Of a stretch of 64,000 nucleotides of DNA, positions 42,666 through 54,600 are shown piece after piece. The notes below the pieces were generated by a model. That model ran no database searches, was not told the DNA's origin, and saw nothing but the letters and a program-made list of their open reading frames with translations. Both the position numbers and the translations under genes were made by a program. Source of the stretch: Plumapathes pennacea (Eukaryota; Cnidaria; Anthozoa; Antipatharia; Myriopathidae); the NCBI GenBank assembly GCA_964036295.1, contig OZ038463.1, forward strand, positions 24,105,069 to 24,169,068. Reading direction: 5' to 3'. Within the stretch, counting starts at the first letter, position 1, and each line of letters opens with the position of its first letter.

Positions 42666-45600
42666 ATGCTCAAGCAAAATATGAGCGCTTTTCACTGTGG
42701 CAGTCTATTAATACTTTCTTTGTGTTCTTTGGTGAGAAGCGAACAAGTCTACCGTGAGTACCATGATTTTGTTACAGGCGTATTTGTGAAGCATACGCAT
42801 ATGCAGGAGGATGGAATCTTCCCCTTTATTTTTTCGTTTTACGTGTAAACTTGCTCTACCGATACTACTAAAATCTAAGAGGATAAGTTTCAAATGCTAA
42901 AAATTAATTGCAACAGATTGAAGTAAACCGTTTTGCCCTTTGAAGCAGCCAGAAAATGTCCAGCAGAGGTTGTTATCAATTTTATTTTCGAAAACGATGC
43001 AAGTAAAGGCAGCGTTTATTGTACCACAGTTGTTAAAAGATCGAAATGATAAACAGCTCAAACTGTCAACATTCAAAGCTAGAGTTGTCTCAAGCCACGT
43101 ACGTGAGTAGACTTCATAATTAGTTACGAAGAACACTTAGCATCTGGCGTTTGTAGTTTTGTGATGTCCTGAGAGTAGATGCTATATTTAGTTATAGTTT
43201 AAAAAGAAAAGCGATGAAACAGAATCAAACCGCTAGAAAACTAAGGCTAATGCGTTTCAAAAACTTTCAATTTCAAAAAGCTCCCTTTGCGCCTGTCCAT
43301 ATACCAATCCTCTATTTCCGAGTCACCCACTCTAATTTGTTTTATTTGAAGACGCATCCATTTTCGAAACTCTCCACTTTGGGAGATTTATTGAAAAACC
43401 TTCGATTTAAAGTCATCGTTTTATTGTGGACAGAAAACAATACGCACAAAAAAGTATTCTTTCTCAAACGAAAATGGATTAGTGTGAACGACGGCTATAC
43501 AATAGAAAAGATGTACAAAAAAGTCTACTCCGCTATGCACCGCGTGCTTTTCGTTTGGGTTTGTATATCATAAGAACAAACACTTTGCAAGTCAGGAATC
43601 TGGTGGTAACACTTATTTCACATCTTTTTTTATTATCCGCAAAAGGCGCTGCGTAAAGAAACACCTGTCAGAATAGAAACATGACAAAAAAGAAAAAAGA
43701 TTTTGTAGGATTGCGTTCAAACCTACTGATAGCGAAATACTCATTTTAACCATTTTCCTTTTTTCTTAGATGCTTGTGGGGATTCTCCGATTAGAACTGT
43801 CAACAATCTCTGTGTAGAGCCCAAAGTGAAGAGCTGTAACCAAACCAAACTTGAGGGAGTGCTCTTAGTTTTTCGAGATCAAGGAAGCGAATGGAACTGC
43901 ACAGACGAAGAAATGCAATTCCGATTTGGTTTTGACAGCATCATAGTTCATAAGTGCAGCAACATGATGGTTTGTCCTCAAGGTACTGCAGCAGGTGGTC
44001 TGTTTAACTCATTATCTTTATCATCAATCAATCAATCTTTATTGCCACACATTTACAACCGTTTGCCTAATCTTAATCATGACCCATCAAATATTTCCCC
44101 CCGCGCGTGATTGGTAGAATCGTGACACGTGACCGAATAACGTCCGCTCGTGAGCGGACGTTATCAGCGAATAACCCCCGCCTGGCGAATTAACGCTGTT
44201 TATTGACAATATCCGAACACAGTTCTATTTGTTTAGTCACAAAAATCATTACAAGACGACTACTGAGGAGGACATCAATTTATTGGTCGAAAATGCAGTT
44301 CCAGAAAGCACTAAAAAAGCATTACAGTTTCCGCGCCGTTATTTGCGCTGCGAGAGGAAATATTTGAAGGATAATAAAGACAATAAACTACTTTTGGCTT
44401 CGGAAATATGCACGGATAATTGTCCTTGGACATTATCTGTTCCTCGAAGCTCACAGTTGCCCTCGAGCTTCGCTCTCGGGCAACTGTTCGCTTCTCGGAA
44501 CAGATAATATCCTCGGACAATTATCCGTGCATATTTCCTCGCCAAAAGTAGTTTATTGTTTATATATTTAGCAGCAGGAGATCTCTGCAAGCTTGTTTAA
44601 GCTTTTCTAAGGAGATTCCCTTTCATTATAAATATACAAAGTAACAAATGTTATTATATTACTATTATTATTTTACTCTGCTTCGTCCAGCGCTAATCTT
44701 TTGCATTCAACTACGAAACATAATATATTACCAGACCTGTATAAACACGTTTTATCTTTTTCCTGAGGTGTGACGATGACCCCACGTGTTTTTTCTCGGA
44801 ATTTAGGTTTATTTCTTATGCGTATCCCTAATATTAGTTATGGTCATGTCACACGAGGCAATTTTCCCTGCAGCTTGTCTCACAACGCTGAGGACAACAT
44901 TGCGAGAAAAGTTGCAAAGTACATGTTACACGTTGCAGTAAGGCCACGCACACGAAAAACAGGAGACTCTTCTAACAACTTTTCCTGCAACTTGTCTCGC
45001 ATTTTTTTTTTGGTGCGCATTGCCTTTATTTTGTCAAGTTAGGAATTTTGTTCTGTAGTGGCTTGAGTATCATTCATAGCTTGATCCTGGATGATATTTC
45101 TGGTTGTCATTATTTGTAGATACCCATACAAATATAATGTTTATATCCTTGCTAAGGCCCAGTTCCGGTGCCGAACTTTTCATAAGCCGAACTCAATGCA
45201 AGTTAGCGTCATTTACACTCACCTAGAGTTACGTGAAGCGGCAAGTTTATTATCCAGTGTATTTGTATCTGGACCAAATATGGCAGGTTTGATATTCACA
45301 TCTAACAGTATTTTTCTTTCTTTTGTTATTTTGGTAAAAGAAGAGAAAGCCGTGTATGATAGCCTGGTTCTCAGAAAGAACGGCTGTGACCCAGAGATTA
45401 CCAAGTTTAACAGGTACGAGGCTATTTGCCATCTTAATATCATTTTGCATAACTTGCTACCATCGTTTTCAACCGGGTTCCGAGTGGGTTGCAATAGTTG
45501 ATCAACCAAACTAAACCGAAAATGGTTGATTGCCAAAAGAACACGTAAAATGCCAACCTACACTTCTATCAAACACACTTCTATCAAACTCCACTCAATC

Positions 45601-48600
45601 CTCACCATTACCATAGTTTGCGTCCACAAGTGTTACAACGTTTATACAGAACTGAACCTGACATACTTTGTTTTTGTCTTAAACAAAAGATTACCTACTA
45701 GGCTGCTTCAAAACAGAAAGACAGGATACTGCATCCATCCAAGGGGTGGATTAGCAGAAGATGGTGTTGACCTGCACTTCTGGCATAAGTGCGAGGACGA
45801 AGACCGCCTTAGATTGATATTACTCAAATTAGGTAAATAGTGACGTTTTCGCATGACTGTTGAACAGAAAGTAATCGTGTGATTACTTTGGTTTTGCGTT
45901 TGCTACGCTTTTCGAATGATCCTAACAAGTTTAGCAACATTTCTGGCCAATCAAGAGCAAAAACGAAACCTGGTTGCGATATTCTCACGCAGGAAAGTAG
46001 GTGGCGATGGCATGTTCTCGCACTGCTGATTGGTCAGTAAACCAATCGCAATTACTTGGTTTTGGTTTTGCTCGTACTTCTAATTGGTCGGACGTGTTTT
46101 TGCTCGCCTCATTGTTTGGCTCTGTGATTGTTTTGGTTTTGGTTTTTGACTGTTATTTGAAAAGCGCTCAACGACAAAGAATAATGATATCTTAATATAA
46201 GAGTGAATACAAACCGGATTTTGTATGGGCCATTTCCGAAATTCCTGCTGCAATTGAAATATTTGTTCTATTTTCCAGATTGACTATCATTCGCACATCA
46301 AATTGCGCAAGAGCACACGAGACAACAGTAATAACTACAATTCGATGGAAATAACGTATTTTATTATACAAAACAGATTGTACGCATGCTCCGATTGATC
46401 GACTTAGCAGTGAATAACTTACTAATAAACCTCAGTGCGGTAATTTATGGAATTTTGTCTTTCCTCGGTCCGTAACTTACGGTACGCACTGCGCACGCGG
46501 TTAATAAGGTTTATTTATTTCCCATTACAGAATCAGCTTCTCCTAAGTTTAAAATCGCCAACTGGCAGATTTTGGATAAAAATAATGTATGGGTAACATG
46601 CAACTCCGACAAGCAATACCTACAGGGCATGTGGAGAAGCGCGTATGTGCCAGGATCGCATGAGCTACTGCGTCTGATTGAGTACGGAGGGTGCTCTAGT
46701 GCACCGAAACCTTACACAGACCAAGATTCAGATTGTGTAGATGTCGACTGGTCTTTGATACTTAACAGGTAAAATTATCGTCTTGTTTTTGTATTAATCA
46801 CTGCACAAACCATGCAACACGCTTTAATCATATTATAATAATATATTATTAATAATATTTATTGACTTCATTTGAAAAATGGTTTGATTCGTGATAATGA
46901 TGTTGTCTCAGTTGGAACCCTAGTCTGTCTATAACGTAATGATTCAGTGTAGTTTAAAAAAATAGGGCACTTCTGGCTAGGTTTGTTCGAAAATCTTAGG
47001 TACTCATATAACAAGCGCCATTCACGCCGCATTACATTTCAGTTATTTGAGCTAGCTTTACAAATTTATATGTTTTGGACAAATTCCAGATGTTGTTTTT
47101 CATTTCATTCATAATCGAATCAAAAATTAATGTGGATCTGTTCATTAACCTAAATGAAAGAAAACAGGTAAATCCCCTCAAGAAATGACTTCGACGTTAA
47201 CATTCAAATATGTCTTGCTCTAAAAGATGTTACATTTTGCCTTATCTTTTTGCATGTTGTAATAGTTGTTTTATACACTCCAGATATAACGTATGGGCCA
47301 CCTGTCCCTCTGGGCGTTTCCTTCAAGGTTTCTACAAAAGTAACGATCAGTGGCTGCACAACATTGAAACTGGAAGGTGCTGCAAACCCGTAGATCATCC
47401 TAAAAGCTGGGGAAATTGCTACGATCACGGCGTTTCACTGACATTTTATGACAAAGGCTGGAGTTTCTGCAAAGAAGGGTTCTACTTGGCGGGGATTTAC
47501 AAAAGCTACTGCAACGAGATTATCTGTATTGAGACGTTCAAGTGCTGCCGAACGAAAAGTAAGCACATTAAAAATGGGGCTGATTCACTTTGGTAATATC
47601 AAAACCAACCAGAAGGTTTGGTGGGTATTGTTTCAGTTATTCAGTTAACAATGTGAATCCATTTGCTTCTTCGTTTGTTCATTTGTTTACCTCGGAGACG
47701 GCACACATAGGCACATCGTGCGTTTTTGCTGCTTTCAAGCGCCTTTTGTACTCACTTTTTTAAATGATCATTGCTAGTTGTCAGATAAACACTGCGGCTA
47801 CCTGGAAAGAATGCTCAACCTTATTTTCGAGATCTTTCATTTTGATTTCACAAATGAAGGAAAAGGAAAGAATATTTGTATGGCTTTGTCTTGTTTTATT
47901 GCTTTTCGCTTATTAGATAAACGTTTCCTCTTATCTTCTGTACAAATTAAGACGCAATTGCAATTGCAACTGTACTATATGTTAACTGAAAGATTTACCC
48001 ACCACCTTGCACAGCGGCCAGGATATGAATTTGGATGTACATCTGAGGATTAGTATAAATATTTCTTGACCTCCCATATAGAAACAGAAGATGCATTTGG
48101 AGTGACAATCAAGGAAATAAAACCACATGATTGCCAAACTATCAAAATTTCCTGGGAGCCTCCCCTGATCCAGTCAGGTCCAAAGGTCACGGAGGTGGAT
48201 GTCGCTATTAAAGAAGAGGTCTTGGGCAAGTGGATTAAGAATTACTCAGCACCAGTGTTTTCTCAAGAATTAAATATATCGGGCCTTAAGGTGGGAGAAA
48301 ACTACACGGTTCGTGTCTCTGCTACGAACGAATGCGAGGAAAGGGAATCATCAGCTCCAGAAGTTATAAGGATGGAACCAACAGGTTGTACTGTGTGTAT
48401 ACATTTACAGCAGCTCATTTGAATAACATTGGCAAAGTATCAATTTCTCTAATTGAATATTGAAACAATGCTTATTCAAAATACTTTTAATTAATGTCAA
48501 ATGCTCATTCCAAAACTACTGTAGAACCCCGCTATTTCGAACTGTCAAGGGAAGGGAGAAATAGGTCGAGATAGCAGGAAATTTCCACCAAGTTCATTTC

Positions 48601-51600
48601 CAAGGGAAATTGAGTTTGAGTTCGAGAAAGCGGGCTTCTACTGTAACTTAATTAAAATAGAGATACGTCATGTTCTGTTCTCCAATATTTTCGTGTTGGA
48701 AACTGACTTCTCGTGGGCTCAAACATTATTTTATCTTTCCACTTTTTTCAGACTTACCTGATGGAGTTCGATCCATGTACACCGACGTTAAAGGATGCAC
48801 AGTACTACTGCTGTGGGCATCACCAAACACGACCTGTCCTATCACAGGCTACGTAGTTCACTACAGAGGTCTGCAGGAAAATGGTGTTCAAGAAAATTGG
48901 ACTCAACATTACATAGACGATGTCACAGCTACAACTTATAACCTTACTTTGCACTGCGGAATGCGCCACGAAGTGGGTATCGCCATAAAGAACATTGTTG
49001 GAGAGAGTCGGCTTTTAACTCAAGTCATTGGTAAGCTTTCATCATGATTTTCGAAATTATCCGTGTATAAGCTGTGTGATTAATAATGGTAATAGGACTG
49101 AGTGGAATCCTATTTGGTCTGTAATCATACTCGTGATTACGAAATCGGACGACCGCGCTTCGCGGGAAGTCCTCTTACCAATTAATCATAAATATTACAA
49201 TTTCTGAGAATGAAATGATCATATAGCTTCAGCGTCTTCTGCTGTGCTATCATAAAAACAAAGCATCAAGAAGTACTTCATCGCCGATCGATTTTAACAC
49301 GCGCGTACACACGGCTCGGCGTTTGTAAACACGCCGCTTGTTCGTAGTCATCTAGCTCTCAGTTATGTCAACTTAAAATACTTGAGAGAAACAAGAAGCT
49401 AATTTACTCAATGATTTGAGTTGAATGCGGACTTTTGAAGTAAAAGTAAATAATGTGTAAGTTCTGTACACTCAGTGAAAATCAGTAAACCCATCACGAA
49501 CTCACAAATTGAAAGACAGTTTCTTTCGACTTTTCAGGTTTACATTTTTAAACATAACAGGTGCTTTGAAACTCAGAATACTAGTTTATTTTTTCACAGA
49601 AGTTTACAAGGCATGGCAAAGGAAATATTCAAGACCAAAAAAATCTGTATCTATGGGCCTTTTATTCCTGGCTGTAGCGTTTAGGCATAGAGTGGCTAAG
49701 GAAATGAAATCCGATCACGTGGTTTGTCTATAGACGCCATTTTTTTTTCATAGAAACAGCTCAGGCTTTATTTGCATAAAACAGTGAGTTTTGAATCATA
49801 ACGATATTCTGTAAATTTTCCTTTAAGTTGAAACCCGAAAAAAGTAACCCCGTTCTTGGTTCTCTCTTAGATCTGCCATCGGATCCTACGGACAGCAGTT
49901 ATTTTGGTAAGTTTTCTATTTTAAAATATTGGATGACAAAGTATATAAGACATGGATTATATTTGGTAAAACTTGCATCTGGTAAATTTCTTGGATATTT
50001 TTAGGCCCAGCATATATTAATTGTTTTCACCCGAAAACCACAGCGTAGATATCATGACAATTGGTCAAAGAAGTCCCCTCTAGCTCTAGGATTTTGAATT
50101 TTGATTGACGTGTAAGCAAAAATACTATATTTTGATTGGATAATGTTCACGTGCAAGCGGCGTGGAAGCCTTTCTTTTCTTGGCTGAGTTTCAAAGTATG
50201 AACGTGAGATTTTTGTTGATGTATACTTGCGCTCTTGCGGTTTTTGTTCATTATATTCACTTTCGCATTTTTCTTCGTCCACCTGGTTAAAACTAAGCGA
50301 AGGAAAGCAAACATAATCAAACGATACCATTTCGACAAGCTGAAGTGGGGCCCGGCTGGGTCTTTCAGCTTTAACATAAGCTCATCAAGCAACCGTGAAT
50401 TCGTCAAAACCGCGGTGATAATAGCTCAGAATGAAACAGGCCGACTGGAAATTTAGAAAGCTTGGTAGAAGAAACGCAATTTAGAAGACGAAAAACAGGT
50501 AAGTAGTGAAGCGCAGGCTAGATTAATCGTGGCCTGCGATTAGAAACAAATGTTCGAAGTCAAACTGTCAAAACAATTATGCATGAAAATGAGATATGTC
50601 ACGCAATTACTCCCAAACTCAAAATGTAGACTCTGTCATCCTTTTGAAGCAAATGTACGAGTGTTGTAATTATAACTTATAGTTTAATCAGGTTCATTTG
50701 AGTAAATCAAAAGCCAAGTTCCCCATACTGTATAATATCTTTTCGGGTGAGAAATTGAAAGAGAAAATTGAAGTTGATCACTCTTGGGAGTCTCGCTCTA
50801 GTCCAGAGATTGTTTATTCAACAATTCATATAGTGCGTGCGGACACTTGCCACACCAAACTTAAGTCCCAGCATCTGTCGCGTTTTCACGCGACAAAACT
50901 TGTTTACATCTGGTACTGACACGACGTCAGTCGTGATTTCGTCAATCACTGATTACGAAGTTAAGTTCCTGGTTGTTGCATTGCCAGAAATCGTGGACAA
51001 GATGGCGAACGCGCGTGCGCAATGCAAGCGTAATGGCGTCGATACAGCATAAGAAAATGTATGAGAATGTTCAATTTTCGCAAATATATCATTATACATA
51101 TTAGATTTCCACGGTGCCAGCATCTAAACTTGATGAGTGTCGATCGAACAACATAAATAACACAAAAGCAGGTACTGAAACGGAGGCTTACCCACTTCCC
51201 GAGACGAGTGCATTCTCTGCCTGTTTCTCTCCACTTTTCTCATACATTTCCTTATAATCTGCCTCAAATAGCTTCCGGTATTCGTCAACTAACGGGAGAG
51301 CACGACTACGTAGTTCAAGTGCCAGCTTCTGAATATGTTCAAGAGTGTTCGATGTCTTCAAATCGCTCGTAAAAGGCCTGATAATTCCACGCCAAAGTTC
51401 TTCCACAGACGTACTTTTATCCGCAATTTATCGTGAAATCGGCCGCCATGTTTACATGTTCGACTACGGAGGTAAGCGAGAAACAGAAGCCCAATGACTG
51501 CACAATCTCACAGCAGCCGCCATGTTTACTTTTCTTCATCTAGCAATGATTTCTGGGATTTAATTTAGCTCCCAGGCCGCCACGATTTAAATAATTTGCC

Positions 51601-54600
51601 AGGAGATTTGGACGAGGCGATGTCATGGCTGTTTAATACAAGAGGAGACATAGAATGGAGCTTGGAGTTCCAGGAAAATATTCACATTTACTGTACTCGC
51701 CACTAAAGTGCTTTTTCAGTAGAAGTAAGATCTCTGCATTAACATAGTGCAGCTTTAGTGAAGTTTTGGAGTGACCTTAGTGACAATTCTTGGTGTAATA
51801 AGATACACCACTGACAAGTTAGCGCAGGCTCAAAATGTCCACCATCTCTGGCAATGTGGGCATAGAATGGCGCAGTAAATAAACCCGATCACGTGTTTTA
51901 TCTATAGACGCCATTTTTTAAATAGAAACAGTTCAGTTTTTGTCAACATGAAACAGTGAGGTTTGAATCATAGCAATATTCTGTATTTTTCCTTTGAGTT
52001 GAAACCCGAAAAAAGTAACCCCGTTAGATCACTTTTCTTGGTTATCTCCCAGATCTGCGATCGGATCCTAAGGACAGCAGTTATTTTGGTAAGTTTTCTA
52101 TTTTAAAATATTGCAGACAAAGCATATAAGACATGGATTATATTTGGTAAAACTTGCATCTGGTAAATTTCTTGGATATTTTTTACATCTGGTACTGATA
52201 CGACGTTAGTCGTGATTCCGTCAATCACTGATTCCGAAGATGACCAATTGTAATAAATGATGAGAAAGACCAGACCAAAGGAGGAAGAAAAAACATAGAC
52301 GTTGCCAATCTGAAAGGTTGTACGAAGACACTTTCAACCAACTAGAATTCAAAGTAGTTTGCGATTGGTTTTGCATCTCCACTTAATTTCTTGCGTGAAA
52401 AAATCGAAATTGGACTTCTTGTTCCTAATTGGCCAAGAGAGCTGCTAAATACCGATCCCGCTTCCACCGTAGTGGTTGCAACTTGGGCTACCTGTAGATC
52501 CTCGCAGGTATCAACTGGCCTATTTTTAGTATTATTGGACCAATCAGGAAGCGCAGCAGACGCAAAGCCAAAAGCAATCGACAGTCATCGTATTTAGTCT
52601 AGATTGCGAAGCAGACTGAAACCAGTAAAGCACCAAGATGAGGACTGGGGATGACTCTGTACAATGGATAAACATCACACTATTATTCCAACTTCCAAGA
52701 AGAATATTTCAAAATGTGCTACTAATTCTATTTTTTACTGCAGGTACAGCTACCATTGTTGTGGGCTGTTTTCTGTTCTTTGTAATCAGCTGTTTTGCAG
52801 CTTGTTTCGTCATCAAGAGAAGAAGACGAGAAGGAGGGTAAGAAATCAATTAAATTGGACATGATTGAAAAGCAAGGATCACGCTTCCTCTTGTTTACTG
52901 TCAGGTGCAGGCTTTTCTAGCTAAGATAACTTTATAGCTAGTCTAATAATAATTTTATATGATAAAAGGGGGACTACTCGTAAAAGCCCTGACGGGTTTA
53001 TATGGTTCTCCTCTCTACACAAGACTGTATATATACAACATGTTACACTGTATGCTTTCAAAGAGAATAATATAAGACATTCATTAAAGACATTGATTTC
53101 ATGTCCCATGATCTGTTTTGACTTCTTTTGTTCAGGAAAAGAAAACCCAGATCAACGATTGAAGTTTTTGACAAGTGGGAAATTCTTCCAGAAAACATGA
53201 CCTTTTTGGAAGAACTGGGAGAGGGTGCTTTTGGTAAAGTTCACAAAGCTACCCTGGAGAGAATGATCGTTTCTCGGGATTTAACTTGCGAGCTAATTAC
53301 CGTAGCTGTCAAGAAATTGCGAGGTGAGCGACGAATCTCTGTTTGAGAGTGAACTTTTAGTCATTTTCTATTCTTTTTGTCTATTTTCTAACCCTTTCTC
53401 AATGTTACAGATAAGAGCACTTTGGAAGACAAGATATTGTTTGAGAAAGAGATTGATTTGATGAAGAGGATTGGAAAACACAGGAACATCGTCAGCATGA
53501 TTGGTTGTGTCACTTTGTCTGAACCAATGCAGCTGATTCTCGAGTATGTACCACATGGAAACCTGCTGGAGTGGCTGAGAAGAAGAAGGGCGAAGGTGAG
53601 CTAATGATTGATTGAATAGATGACGAGTGGAGAGTGGAGCCAAAAGGAATGTTTCAAAATTTATTGCGCCGCGTATCTATCCGGGGCACATGAATCAATA
53701 ATAAACTAACGACTGCACCTATTAAAAATACAACAATATTTTGTTCTTCAAAAACGTTTTGTGTTTGATTTAACAAAGCTGGAAATTTTAGTCTGAGAAG
53801 CTCTCGGTAGATACCTGTTGAACTGAACACTCGAACAGAATAAATAGGACACTTCATTTCTAAAAGCTAGAAAAAATAGTTAAGAATAAAACTACTCACA
53901 GGAGTTGAACTAGACAGTGTTTGACATTGTTTACATTACTTACTTCATAACATATTTTTATCGAGTATTTTTCGTTTCAAGACCATGTTTAAGAGTTATA
54001 TACTTTTCCTCGTTTCACAGATTGTCAATTATTATGAAAATATTCGAAAGAAGGATGACGAACCCCAGTGTCATTTTGACGGAAATCATAAGGACAATTC
54101 CGTGGCAACTGGTGCAGAAAAGCTCGACCAAAATAGTCTTCAATGTGTTGCTGCTACAGATGATAGTTGCAGTGGGGATGTTACAAACGACTGGCGTAGC
54201 AGTGACCCATGCAAGCCCAAGGGTCTCAGCGCTCTTAAAGATCAAAGTGATGACGGCAATGAGGCTGCTTTTGCCAGGGACCACCCTTCCCCTACCCAGG
54301 AAGTAACTTGTTCTGGACGCATAAATCTTGCCACGATGGACGATTCCGAGGTTCCTGTTGTGAACATAGATGCCATTGAGATGACACACATCAGGACAAA
54401 GACTTCCAGCTTAAGGATTATCAAGGAAAATAAGAGCGAAAACGACTCGGTCTGCTCCTCAGCAAAGAAACACCCAGACGAAACTGACGTTGTGAGATTT
54501 ACTGATTTGCTCAGCATTGCCTGGCAAGTCGCCCAAGGCATGGTACGCTCTTTTCCTCTCTTTAAGAAGCAAAGTTAAAGATCTTAACTTATCGAATGTC

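Noticed and set aside
49598-49733. Frame EVYKAWQRKYSRPKK...VVCL as an alternative RTK membrane exon.
   Set aside because: The acceptor is fair and the phase fits, but the hydrophobic stretch is short, basic residues interrupt it, and a stop follows. The equivalent duplicated region near 51860 does not preserve it.
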